Assembly: GCA_902489595.1 (NCBI GenBank)
Contig: CABUAS010000041.1
Span: 1-15,344, forward strand
Direction: 5' to 3'
DNA length: 15,344 nt
DNA from: an uncultured Oscillospiraceae bacterium
GTDB taxonomy: Bacteria; Bacillota; Clostridia; Oscillospirales; Acutalibacteraceae
The notes under the pieces are model-generated. The model made no database searches. It was not told where the DNA came from and saw only the letters and a program-made list of their open reading frames with translations. Shown one piece after another: positions 1 to 7,055 of the stretch. Position 1 is the stretch's first letter. The number at the start of each line of letters is the position of its first letter. Both the position numbers and the translations under genes were made by a program.

Positions 1-55
1 ATATTGTAAAATATATACTTACATCAATCTATATATTTATGGTAAGAGGTATAAA

Positions 56-1003
56 ATGAAACTTTCACTTGTTGTGCCCTGTTATAATGAAGAGGGCAAT
101 GTTGAAAAATTCTTTTCCGAAGTTAAAAGAGTTTTTGACGGTAAAGTAGATGATTATGAATTTGTCTTTGTTAATGACGGCAGTAAGGATAAGACGCTTG
201 TTAATCTGAAAAAGCTCTATAATGAGCAGAAAAATTCTCATATTCAGGTGCTTTCCTTCAGCCGTAATTTCGGTAAAGAATCTGCAATTTATGCAGGTTT
301 GAATCACGCAAAAGGCGATATGGTCTGCCTGATTGACGCTGATTTGCAGCAGCGCCCCGAGGTTGTTCTTGAAATGCTTGATGTTATGAATTCAAATGAG
401 GACCTTGACTGCGTAACCGCTTATCAGGACGAGCGCAAAGAAAGCAAAATAATGACTTCTTTAAAATCAATGTTTTACAAAATTATAAACGGTATTGCCG
501 AGGTAAGATTTGTAAACGGTGCGTCTGATTTCAGACTTATGAAACGCTCAATGGTAGACGCTATTTTGCAGATGACCGAGTATCACCGTTTTTCAAAGGG
601 TATTTTCAGTTGGGTAGGTTTTAATACCGAGTATATTCCTTATACTGTTGAGGAAAGAGAGAGCGGCGAGTCTAAATGGGGATTCAGAAAACTGCTTAAA
701 TATGCTTTTGAGGGTATTGTTTCGTTTACTACTTTTCCGCTCAAGCTGTCTGCCTATGTAGGTTTTCTTTCTGCTTTTATTTCAATAATTTATCTTATCG
801 TGGTTGTTGTGCAGAAACTTGCTTTCGGAATTAATGTACCGGGTTATGCAACAATTGTTGTGCTTGTCCTTCTTCTTGGTGGACTTCAGCTTTTCAGCCT
901 CGGTATTCTGGGTGAATATCTGTCAAAAATCTATGTTCAGGTTAAAAACAGACCTGTTTATATTTTGAAAGAGCATTTGGGTAAAGACGATGAAAAAGAT
1001 TAA
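56..1003 (+). CDS. GtrB/DPM1-like family 2 glycosyltransferase with two C-terminal membrane helices
   Basis: The 315-residue protein probably transfers a sugar from a nucleotide donor to undecaprenyl phosphate at the inner face of the membrane. The GT-A fold is visible: VVPCYNEE (6-13), NDGSKD (40-45), the metal-binding DADLQQRPE (94-102), SDFRLM (157-162) and GESKW (204-208). Two hydrophobic helices follow (about 231-253 and 265-287), then the family's usual ending GEYLSKIYVQVKNRP (286-300). The start is supported by AAGAGG at 44-49, six bases before the ATG. The end overlaps the GtrA gene by 14 bases, so the two are coupled. A TATACT-like -10 sits at 14-19, but its -35 would lie outside the window. 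Family and topology are secure; the sugar and final acceptor are unknown. Confidence 0.93.
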   Translation: MKLSLVVPCYNEEGNVEKFFSEVKRVFDGKVDDYEFVFVNDGSKDKTLVNLKKLYNEQKNSHIQVLSFSRNFGKESAIYAGLNHAKGDMVCLIDADLQQRPEVVLEMLDVMNSNEDLDCVTAYQDERKESKIMTSLKSMFYKIINGIAEVRFVNGASDFRLMKRSMVDAILQMTEYHRFSKGIFSWVGFNTEYIPYTVEERESGESKWGFRKLLKYAFEGIVSFTTFPLKLSAYVGFLSAFISIIYLIVVVVQKLAFGINVPGYATIVVLVLLLGGLQLFSLGILGEYLSKIYVQVKNRPVYILKEHLGKDDEKD

Positions 1004-1472
1004 AGAATTGTTTATTAAGTATAAAGAAATCATAACTTATGTGATTTTCGGCGTGCTTACTACTGTTGTAAGCTGGGGCAGTTATACTGTTTTTGTAAAT
1101 GCACTGTCTATGCCTGTTTTCGTGGGCAATCTTTTAAGCTGGATATGCGCCGTTGCATTTGCCTATATAACAAATAAACTTTGGGTGTTTGAATCAAAAA
1201 GTTGGAAACCGTCTGTTATAGGCAAAGAAATTTTAAGTTTTGTTGCCGCAAGAGGAATTACGGGAGTAATAGAAATAGTGTGCGTTCCGCTTCTTGCTAA
1301 AACGGGGTATGATAATATTTTCTTCAGCCTTCTTGAAAAAGCAAACATCAGCCTCGGCATTTTGTTTACAGACGGTATTTATTCAAAAATCACACTTGCT
1401 GTAATAGTTGTTATAGTAAATTATTTCCTGAGTAAGTTTATCATCTTCAAGAATAAGAAAAAAGAACAGTGA
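990..1472 (+). CDS. GtrA family membrane protein
   Basis: A 160-residue protein of four predicted membrane helices (about 13-33, 38-60, 80-100 and 130-152) that fits the GtrA/GtcA family. These proteins are thought to help translocate undecaprenyl-phosphate sugars made by GtrB-type enzymes. Family signatures are the early GVLTTVVSWGSY stretch and the FAYITNKLWVF segment (about 57-67), with a basic tail ending KNKKKEQ. It begins inside the last codons of the upstream glycosyltransferase in another frame, so it probably relies on translational coupling. The third usual partner, a large membrane transferase that uses the lipid-linked sugar, is not in the window. Role as flippase or flippase accessory is from family knowledge. 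Confidence 0.88.
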   Translation: MKKIKELFIKYKEIITYVIFGVLTTVVSWGSYTVFVNALSMPVFVGNLLSWICAVAFAYITNKLWVFESKSWKPSVIGKEILSFVAARGITGVIEIVCVPLLAKTGYDNIFFSLLEKANISLGILFTDGIYSKITLAVIVVIVNYFLSKFIIFKNKKKEQ

Positions 1473-1477
1473 TTTTT

Positions 1478-1509
1478 AAAACGGTACGATTTATTTGTAC
1501 CGTTTTTTT
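1478..1509 (+). terminator. Rho-independent terminator of the GtrB/GtrA operon
   Basis: A perfect 10-bp stem AAAACGGTAC / GTACCGTTTT (1478-1487 with 1497-1506) encloses a 9-base loop and runs into a T tract. It starts six bases after the GtrA stop codon. Confidence 0.9.
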
Positions 1510-1513
1510 CTTG

Positions 1514-1542
1514 TTGCAATGGCAAGTTCGATATGTTATAAT
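1514..1542 (+). promoter_or_regulatory. SigA-type promoter of the SLH glucosaminidase gene
   Basis: A perfect -10 TATAAT (1537-1542) is preceded directly by an extended TGT element (1534-1536). A -35 TTGCAA (1514-1519) lies 17 bases upstream. The site sits between the preceding terminator and a strong AGGAGGG ribosome binding site at 1556-1562. Confidence 0.75.
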
Positions 1543-1572
1543 GAAATCAATATACAGGAGGGATATATTTAG

Positions 1573-3363
1573 ATGAAGAAAATCATATGTTTTATACTTA
1601 GCGTAATTATGTGCCTGTCGGTACTGCCGATTACGGCTTTTGCAGATGATTACGAAAGTCAGTTAAGGCAGGCAGGCTTTACATCAAAGTACATACCTGC
1701 GTTAAAGACACTGCATGAAAAATATCCGAACTGGCAGTTTGAGGCAGTTCAGGTAAATATGAGCCTAGACGATGCAGTTGAAAACGAAAGAAAAAGCCAC
1801 AAACAGCAGTTGATTCAGAACATCAGTCAGAACAATGGCAAGGGTTATTACTGCGATTGCAATAAGTGCTATGTTAATGGCAAGTATGTTGTGCAGGAAG
1901 TCGGGAACTGGGTTTCCGCCTCCGAAGCGGCTGTGAGATATTATATGAATCCTCTTAACTTTCTTGACGAAAGATATATCTATCAGTTTGAAATTACCGA
2001 TTATGAAGATTATCAGACTGTATCGGGCGTTGAGGAAATCTTAAAAGGCACATGGATGCATAATTCTTATATAGACGGCTATTCACCTAAAACTAAATAC
2101 AGTGCGGCAATTATGACCGCCGCACAGGAAAGCGGCGTTTCCGCTTATTATATTGCGGCTAAAATCGTTCAGGAGGTCGGCGGCAGTGCGCCTACAGCAA
2201 TAGGTGCAAGCGGTAAAAATTCAACCTATCTCGGTATCTATAATTATTATAATATCGGTGCTTCTTCAGGCGGACTTGACGGTCTTAAATGGGCGGCGCA
2301 GAAAATGCCTGCAAGCAATATCGTAAATACCGATAACGCAAGATTAAGGGACAAGCCTACCACTTCGGACAGCAGCACGGTTACAACACTTCCTTACGGC
2401 ACAGCCGTTACAATTCTTGATTCTGTAAACGGCACGCACGACGGCTTTATCTGGTATTATGTAAGCGTGAACGGCTATAACGGCTATATCCGTTCCGATT
2501 TGGTCGGAAATATTTATAACAGACCGTGGACAAACCCATATTCTTCAATCGTAAACGGTGCAAAATGGATTGCAAATAATTTCACCGAAACACAGAATAC
2601 GGGCTATTTTCAGAAGTTTAATGTTCACCCTGAATCGGCAGACAGATTTTCTCACGAATATATGGCGAATGTGCAGGCTGCTGCATCAGAAGCAGGTCTG
2701 AAATATAAAGCTTATTCAAACGGTAATCTGCTTTCAAAGCAAATGAAATTCATTATTCCCGTTTATTCCGATATTCAGTTTTCGGATTTGTACGGCTATG
2801 AATATTACAGCGATTTTGTGAATTATACATCTGTTTACAATGAGTTTTTAAAGGGCACTAATCCGCCGTATTTCACGAAGTTTTCGCCGACAACACCGAT
2901 TACAAGAGCAATGTTTGTAACTATTCTTTACCGTATGGCGGGTGAGCCGTATAAGAACGCAAATCCGTATCCGTCAACACCGTTTACAGATATTACAGAT
3001 ACAAACGTTTACTATTACGATGCCGCCTGCTGGGCGCTTGATAAGAAAATTACAAATCAAACTACATTTAAACCTAGTGATAATGTAACAAGAGAACAGA
3101 CTGCATCATTCCTGTTCAGATATGCAAAGGATAACGGTACGCTCGGCAGTGATGAATATAAAAATGTAAACCTTTCATCATACCCCGATTATAACAGCGT
3201 TCACTCTTGGGCAGCCGATGCAATGCAGTGGGCAAACTTCAACGGAATGATAACAGGAACACAACAGGGTCTTATCAACCCGCAGGGTGCAACTCAGCGT
3301 ATCCACGCAACAAAAATCCTTTACGGTTTCGGTAAAGTTTGTAATATCGGTAATTTTTCGTAG
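1573..3363 (+). CDS. Secreted SLH-anchored glucosaminidase-like cell-wall hydrolase with an internal SH3 domain
   Basis: A 596-residue exported protein. A signal peptide (1-25, ending ITAFA) leads into the region typical of clostridial LytG-like beta-N-acetylglucosaminidases: YPNWQFEAV (51-59), NWVSASEAAVRYYMNP (112-127), and SAYYIAAKIVQEVGG (190-204) with E201 as a likely catalytic acid. The fold seems to resume at NRPWTNPYSSIVNGAKWI (316-333) and QKFNVHPES (347-355). Between these, residues about 251-315 form a bacterial SH3 domain (NARLRDKP, GYNGYIRSDLVG). Three SLH repeats fill about 400-590 (ITRAMF, VTREQTASFLFRYA, a third near NPQGATQRIHATK) and would hold the protein on wall polymer. 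A CDCNKC motif lies at 94-99. It is monocistronic, with its own promoter and terminator. Catalytic class is by pattern recognition; wall-hydrolase role is likely, exact bond less certain. Confidence 0.87.
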   Translation: MKKIICFILSVIMCLSVLPITAFADDYESQLRQAGFTSKYIPALKTLHEKYPNWQFEAVQVNMSLDDAVENERKSHKQQLIQNISQNNGKGYYCDCNKCYVNGKYVVQEVGNWVSASEAAVRYYMNPLNFLDERYIYQFEITDYEDYQTVSGVEEILKGTWMHNSYIDGYSPKTKYSAAIMTAAQESGVSAYYIAAKIVQEVGGSAPTAIGASGKNSTYLGIYNYYNIGASSGGLDGLKWAAQKMPASNIVNTDNARLRDKPTTSDSSTVTTLPYGTAVTILDSVNGTHDGFIWYYVSVNGYNGYIRSDLVGNIYNRPWTNPYSSIVNGAKWIANNFTETQNTGYFQKFNVHPESADRFSHEYMANVQAAASEAGLKYKAYSNGNLLSKQMKFIIPVYSDIQFSDLYGYEYYSDFVNYTSVYNEFLKGTNPPYFTKFSPTTPITRAMFVTILYRMAGEPYKNANPYPSTPFTDITDTNVYYYDAACWALDKKITNQTTFKPSDNVTREQTASFLFRYAKDNGTLGSDEYKNVNLSSYPDYNSVHSWAADAMQWANFNGMITGTQQGLINPQGATQRIHATKILYGFGKVCNIGNFS

Positions 3364-3386
3364 GGTGCGGCGTCCTCTACGCACCG
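3361..3386 (+). repeat. Palindromic intergenic repeat, copy 1
   Basis: The unit begins on the TAG stop codon of the SLH gene. Stem GGTGCG / CGCACC (3364-3369 with 3380-3385) surrounds the shared core GCGTCCTC. A related copy at 9858-9884 differs by two paired, compensating base changes in the stem. Confidence 0.6.
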
Positions 3387-3389
3387 TTT

Positions 3390-3421
3390 CGGGACGATGC
3401 CTTCATCGTCCCGCTTTTTTT
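3390..3421 (+). terminator. Rho-independent terminator of the SLH glucosaminidase gene
   Basis: A perfect 10-bp stem CGGGACGATG / CATCGTCCCG (3390-3399 with 3404-3413) with a 4-base loop is followed by CTTTTTTT. No T tract follows it on the minus strand, so it should not stop transcripts from the convergent cotJ genes well. Confidence 0.9.
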
Positions 3422-3430
3422 GCCCTTTTT

Positions 3431-3667
3431 TTACTGTACATCCCACGGCCACGGGTCTTTAAGCCATTCATCGCTGTTGTTTGAACTCAGCGTAATAGGC
3501 CCGAATTCAGCCTCAAACTCTGCTTTTGCTTTTTCATACTGCATTTTATATTTTTCGTATAATTTCTGAGCCTCTATGTTGTCAAGATGGGTGTCAAGAT
3601 AAACTCTCATTTCCCACATTGCAAACTGAATGGAAGAAAGTTTTAAAAGTGCTTTTTCTCTGTTCAT
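3431..3667 (-). CDS. cotJB: Spore coat protein CotJB
   Basis: This 78-residue protein matches the small CotJB family. The sequence shows the helical core with MRVYLDTHLDN (20-30), then YEKYKMQYEKAKAEFEAEFGP (about 37-57 in the chain) and the typical Trp/Pro-rich ending DPWPWDVQ. CotJB belongs to the inner spore coat and normally sits in an operon cotJA-cotJB-cotJC. Its ATG overlaps the cotJA stop (ATGA at 3664-3667), and AAGGAG at 3675-3680 on the minus strand provides a ribosome binding site seven bases away. No cotJC (manganese catalase-like) follows: the next DNA is the end of the convergent SLH gene. Expression in the mother cell during sporulation is expected from the family. Confidence 0.9.
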   Translation of the reverse strand: MNREKALLKLSSIQFAMWEMRVYLDTHLDNIEAQKLYEKYKMQYEKAKAEFEAEFGPITLSSNNSDEWLKDPWPWDVQ

Positions 3668-3876
3668 TTAAGCGCTCCTTTCCCGGTAAACGGCTTATCA
3701 AGTTCGGGAAACAGTGTGCCTGCCATAAGTGCTTTATCCTGTTCACTGTAAACCGCAGCCTGTTGCTGAAAAGGTATATATGCCATTGTCACCGTTGCAT
3801 TATCGGGCAGCGGCGGAATAATATTTGTTTTGGGTTTCAGAAAACTCGGGTTAAATAAATCTTCATATTTATCCAT
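3664..3876 (-). CDS. cotJA: Spore coat associated protein CotJA
   Basis: A 70-residue protein of the CotJA family. Recognisable features are the proline-rich front (IIPPLPDNATVTMAYIPFQQ, about 19-38), the Tyr/Gln segment, and the conserved ALMAGTLFPELDKPF (49-63). In Bacillus the CotJ proteins are coat components needed in early coat assembly. The start is fixed by AAGGAGA (3884-3890, minus strand) seven bases upstream. The gene overlaps cotJB by four bases and is divergent from mazF across a 191-base AT-rich spacer. I looked there for a SigE-type promoter and found only poor matches, so none is called. Confidence 0.88.
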   Translation of the reverse strand: MDKYEDLFNPSFLKPKTNIIPPLPDNATVTMAYIPFQQQAAVYSEQDKALMAGTLFPELDKPFTGKGALK

Positions 3877-4067
3877 AGTTATTTCTCCTTTCTGTTTATA
3901 ATATGCAGATATGTAAAAAATGACATATTTTGTATATTGTACGGTTTAATATCTCCCGTAAAAAATTTTTAAACATATAATGATATTGGATTGTTTAAAA
4001 TCAGAAAATATAGGTAAAAATATAACTGAACGAAGTAAATTGAATTAACAAATTAAGGGTGATTATA

Positions 4068-4409
4068 ATGACAGTTAAACGAGGCGATATATATTATGCC
4101 GATTTAAGCCCTGTTGTAGGCTCTGAACAAGGCGGAGTACGGCCCGTACTTATTGTTCAGAATGACGTGGGCAACAAGTTTTCGCCTACTGTTATTGCCG
4201 CTGCGATAACAAGCCAGAGGGATAAAACGAATCTTCCTACTCATATTGAGGTTGACGCCCGTGACTGCGGTCTTGCAAAAGACAGTATAGTTTTGCTCGA
4301 GCAGGTGAGAACTATTGACAAACGCCGTCTGCGTGAAAAAATGGGTGTCCTTGACAACGGCTCAATGGGTAAGGTTAATGAGGCGCTTTCCGTTTCATTC
4401 GGTCTGTGA
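4068..4409 (+). CDS. mazF: MazF/PemK-type endoribonuclease toxin (EndoA-like)
   Basis: A 113-residue protein very close in pattern to Bacillus subtilis EndoA (NdoA), a sequence-specific mRNA endonuclease. Visible are VKRGDIYYADLSPVVGSEQG near the start, the RPVLIVQND segment, the IAAAITSQ strand with the catalytic-site Thr/Ser region, and LLEQVRTIDKRRL. I chose ATG 4068 because AAGGGTGA (about 4055-4062) is its ribosome binding site; the in-frame GTG at 4059 lies inside that site. The usual antitoxin gene (mazE/ndoAI) is not upstream; instead there is a 191-base spacer and divergent cotJA. A weak promoter TTGGAT-17-TATAGG (3986-4014) is possible. Its own terminator makes it monocistronic. Confidence 0.93.
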   Translation: MTVKRGDIYYADLSPVVGSEQGGVRPVLIVQNDVGNKFSPTVIAAAITSQRDKTNLPTHIEVDARDCGLAKDSIVLLEQVRTIDKRRLREKMGVLDNGSMGKVNEALSVSFGL

Positions 4410-4412
4410 TAT

Positions 4413-4449
4413 GCGGATAACTCGTTTTTACGGGTTGTTCGCTTTTTTT
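4413..4449 (+). terminator. Rho-independent terminator of mazF
   Basis: A 13-bp stem (4413-4425 with 4430-4442, including three G-U wobbles in RNA) with a TTTT loop is followed by seven T. It starts four bases after the mazF stop. Confidence 0.88.
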
Positions 4450-4458
4450 ATTTTACTG

Positions 4459-4487
4459 TTGATAAAAGTTTTGTTTAATGTTAAAAT
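4459..4487 (+). promoter_or_regulatory. SigA-type promoter of the dut-arabinanase operon
   Basis: TTGATA (4459-4464), a 17-base spacer and TAAAAT (4482-4487) with an extended TGT (4479-4481) match the housekeeping promoter. The site lies just after the mazF terminator and 31 bases before the dut ATG. Confidence 0.65.
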
Positions 4488-4518
4488 TAATTTACAATAA
4501 TTGAAAGAGGGCAGAAAT

Positions 4519-5034
4519 ATGCAGAAAATAGCACAGTTTGAAAAAGTTTCTTTCGCACAGTTTGAGGCAGACTGGAAAAAGAATTTCCCCGAAGCGGCAG
4601 ACATTAAGGCAGTTTACAATTCAATCAAAATGCCTAAAAGAGCAACAACAGGCTCGGCAGGTTATGATTTCTATGCCCCTGCCGATATTAAACTTGAAAA
4701 GGGGAAATCTGTTTTGATACCGACGGGTATCCGCTCCAAAATCAATGACGGCTGGGTGCTTAAAATTTATCCCCGTTCGGGTCTTGGATTTAAACACAGA
4801 GTTCAGCTTGATAATACAGTCGGTATTATTGATTCTGATTATTATAATTCTTCAAACGAGGGTCACATTATGATAAAACTTTCGTGCGATGCCCACGATG
4901 ACGGGCATATAGTTGATTTAAATGCGGGCGACGGTTTTGCACAGGGTATTTTCCTTCAGTTCGGAATTACTGTTGATGATGAGGCTGACGGTGTACGTGA
5001 CGGTGGTTTTGGTTCTACTACAAATAAGGTGTGA
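4519..5034 (+). CDS. dut: Deoxyuridine 5'-triphosphate nucleotidohydrolase (dUTPase)
   Basis: The 171-residue enzyme hydrolyses dUTP to dUMP and pyrophosphate, keeping uracil out of DNA and feeding dTMP synthesis. The five trimeric dUTPase motifs are present in order: AGYDFYAP (47-54), PRSGLGFK (85-92), GIIDSDYYNSSNEG (102-115) with the likely catalytic D105, GDGFAQGIF (137-145), and RDGGFGSTT (160-168). The first 40 or so residues are an N-terminal extension beyond the usual 145-150 residue bacterial form. ATG 4519 is chosen because AAAGAGGG (4504-4511) is its ribosome binding site; an in-frame TTG at 4501 would lie upstream of that site. The next gene starts three bases after the stop, with its ribosome binding site inside dut. 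Confidence 0.93.
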   Translation: MQKIAQFEKVSFAQFEADWKKNFPEAADIKAVYNSIKMPKRATTGSAGYDFYAPADIKLEKGKSVLIPTGIRSKINDGWVLKIYPRSGLGFKHRVQLDNTVGIIDSDYYNSSNEGHIMIKLSCDAHDDGHIVDLNAGDGFAQGIFLQFGITVDDEADGVRDGGFGSTTNKV

Positions 5035-5037
5035 ATT

Positions 5038-6711
5038 ATGAAAAGATTTTTGAAAATCATATCTCTGATTACGGCGTTTGTTTTGGTTCTGACCTTATTT
5101 TACGGTTGCGGTGCTGAAAAAGCAGAGGCTCTTGAATTTCCGCTTGACGGTGATGCTTATGCCTTTGATGATTCAAACGGCATTTCGGTGCATGACCCGT
5201 CACTTTTCAAGGCTGAAGACGGTACATATTATATCTACGGCACGCATATTGCCTCGGCAAAAAGCAGTGATTTAATTAACTGGCAGACTGTTTCAAACGG
5301 TGTTTTTGATAATAACAATACTCTTGTTACGATTAAATATAATCTGCGGCATACTCTTGCCGAGCCGCTCTCGTGGTGCGACGGTTATCAGCAGCAGAGC
5401 AAGGTTAAAAAGGAAGATTGGCAGACAAATATCTGGGCGTCTGATGTGTTTTACAACAATGCAATGGGTAAATACTGCTATTATGCCTGCTCATCTGTTT
5501 TCGGCACACCTGTTTCTGTTATATGGTTTGCTTCTTCACCTAATCCCGAAGGTCCGTTTGAGTATCAGAGCACACTGATTTACAGCGGTTTTAATAAACT
5601 CACAAAATTCGGCAAAAAGAAATATCCGACTCATTATAGTTTTACAAATCTCGGTGAACTTATTGAAAACGGCATTTTCACTGAAGATGAAGTTGAAAAT
5701 GCAGAATGGTTTGACAAAGAGGGTAATTACGACTGTTCCTACGGCGCATATCCAAACGCTATTGACCCTGCTTTGTTTTATGATGAAAACGGCAGTCTGT
5801 GGATGACTTACGGCTCATACAGCGGCGGTATTTATATTATGCCGATTGTTGAGGAAACGGGACTGCCTGATTATGATTATATGAGAAATACAGGAGATTA
5901 CGATTTGTATTTCGGCAAGCAGATTACCAAAACAAACGGTGAAACAGCAGGCACGGGCGAAGGACCGTATATTGTGTATGATAAAGAAGCAGGTTATTAT
6001 TATCTTTATCTTACATACGGCGGCCTTGGTGCACTTGACGGCTATAATATCCGTGAATACAGGTCTGAAAATCCCGATGGTCCTTACTTCGATGCAATGG
6101 GCAATAACGCACTTGAAATGATGAATACAGGGCTTAAAATCAACGGTAATTATAAGTTCGGTTTTAATGATACGGCTCGTCTTTCGGGCGGTCATTCCTC
6201 GTGTTTTATTGATGATGACGGCAGAATTTATCAGGCTTATCATCAGCGGTTCAATGACGGCACGGGAGCAGCTTTTTATGATGAAATTCATCAGATGCTC
6301 AGAACCGAAAACGGCTGGCATACGATGCTGCCGCTTAAATTCTGCGGCGAAACTGCACAGAGTGTCGATTATTCCGATATTGTCGGCAGTTATGAATTTA
6401 TAATGTTCGGCGATGAAACAACTGCACTTGAAGATAATACCGATTGGGGCAGTGCCGATTCAATCGTTGAGGCGATGTCCAAAGCAGTAATAAACCTTGA
6501 CGGCAGTATGAAAATTTATCCGAACGGCTCAGATAAAGCAGTTTCGGCACAGATTAAACTGAGAGAAAATTCATATCAGTTTGTTTTTGAATTTGAAAAT
6601 GAAATATATTACGGTGTTTTCTGTAAAGGCACTGCAGAGGAAAAAGGCGAAGTTATGACACTTTCGGCAATCGCAGACAATAATAAAACCGTTTGGGGCG
6701 TTGCTGATTAA
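5038..6711 (+). CDS. GH43 family arabinanase-like lipoprotein
   Basis: A 557-residue extracellular lipoprotein, probably an endo-1,5-alpha-L-arabinanase or related arabinan hydrolase. The N-terminus has a lysine/arginine start, a hydrophobic helix and lipobox LFYGC with C24 as the lipidated residue. The five-blade GH43 active-site acids are seen at HDPSLF (D53, general base), NAIDPALF (D243, pKa modulator) and GTGEGPYIVY (E308, general acid), with a later GGHSSCFIDDDG (384-395). A separate C-terminal beta domain (about 445-557) resembles that of the Bacillus AbnB/Abn2 group. The gene is tightly coupled to dut (three-base gap, AAGGTG at 5026-5031 as ribosome binding site), an odd pairing. Family is secure; arabinan rather than xylan is inferred from overall layout. 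Confidence 0.88.
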   Translation: MKRFLKIISLITAFVLVLTLFYGCGAEKAEALEFPLDGDAYAFDDSNGISVHDPSLFKAEDGTYYIYGTHIASAKSSDLINWQTVSNGVFDNNNTLVTIKYNLRHTLAEPLSWCDGYQQQSKVKKEDWQTNIWASDVFYNNAMGKYCYYACSSVFGTPVSVIWFASSPNPEGPFEYQSTLIYSGFNKLTKFGKKKYPTHYSFTNLGELIENGIFTEDEVENAEWFDKEGNYDCSYGAYPNAIDPALFYDENGSLWMTYGSYSGGIYIMPIVEETGLPDYDYMRNTGDYDLYFGKQITKTNGETAGTGEGPYIVYDKEAGYYYLYLTYGGLGALDGYNIREYRSENPDGPYFDAMGNNALEMMNTGLKINGNYKFGFNDTARLSGGHSSCFIDDDGRIYQAYHQRFNDGTGAAFYDEIHQMLRTENGWHTMLPLKFCGETAQSVDYSDIVGSYEFIMFGDETTALEDNTDWGSADSIVEAMSKAVINLDGSMKIYPNGSDKAVSAQIKLRENSYQFVFEFENEIYYGVFCKGTAEEKGEVMTLSAIADNNKTVWGVAD

Positions 6712-6764
6712 ATACAAAAAAATCATATTTTTTCGTTGCTTTTATACATAATTTGATAAAATGC

Positions 6765-6793
6765 TTGACTTTTTAGTTTTATTTGTTTATAAT
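6765..6793 (+). promoter_or_regulatory. Strong SigA-type promoter of rpsU
   Basis: TTGACT (6765-6770), a 17-base spacer and a perfect TATAAT (6788-6793) form the best promoter in the window. It precedes a leader of about 60 bases that ends in a GGAGGGAGG ribosome binding site. Confidence 0.88.
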
Positions 6794-6860
6794 CTTTCAC
6801 GGATATTAAAGTTAATATTCAAATACCCCTGACATGCAGGTCGGAGGGAGGGAATGTTAA

Positions 6861-7037
6861 ATGAGTCAGGTCAAGCTTAAAGAAAATGAATCTCTTGATA
6901 GTGCGCTTCGTCGTTTTAAACGCCAGACTTCCCGTGACGGTATTATTCAGGAAGTAAGAAAAAGAGAGCATTATGAAAAGCCTTCTGTTGCTCGTAAAAA
7001 GAAGAGCGAAGCTGCTCGTAAAAGAAAGTATAAATAA
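6861..7037 (+). CDS. rpsU: 30S ribosomal protein S21
   Basis: A 58-residue, highly basic protein with the S21 pattern: short acidic front with NESLDSALRRFKRQ (9-22), then a helix EVRKREHYEKPS (31-42), and a Lys/Arg tail ending KRKYK. S21 binds the small subunit near the anti-Shine-Dalgarno end of 16S rRNA and helps initiation. The ATG is fixed by the strong GGAGGGAGGGA at 6843-6853, seven bases away. It is the first gene after a near-consensus promoter, fitting high expression. The aroQ and efp genes follow on the same strand past a hairpin with a poor T tract, so rpsU may lead a longer transcript. Confidence 0.95.
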   Translation: MSQVKLKENESLDSALRRFKRQTSRDGIIQEVRKREHYEKPSVARKKKSEAARKRKYK

Positions 7038-7055
7038 CAATACATAAGAGCATAT

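Noticed and set aside
3526..3858. Plus-strand ORF of 110 codons over cotJA-cotJB
   Set aside because: Both minus-strand proteins match known families and have ribosome binding sites; the plus frame is an antisense shadow.
3877..3960. SigE-type promoter for cotJA (CATATTAT near 3897-3904 on the minus strand)
   Set aside because: No -35 with the right spacing, and the leader would be only about 15 bases. Match too weak to call.
4059..4067. GTG start for mazF nine bases upstream
   Set aside because: The GTG overlaps the Shine-Dalgarno sequence that serves ATG 4068, and family members begin at the later Met.
4040..4069. TTGAAT-18-TATAAT promoter overlapping the mazF start codon
   Set aside because: It would start transcription inside the gene, past its ribosome binding site; taken as a chance match in AT-rich DNA.
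4501..4518. TTG start for dut
   Set aside because: AAAGAGGG at 4504-4511 is the ribosome binding site of ATG 4519, so the TTG lies upstream of it.
5815..6321. Minus-strand ORF of 168 codons within the GH43 gene
   Set aside because: It lies wholly inside a gene with intact catalytic motifs; no ribosome binding site and Ile/Arg-rich shadow text.
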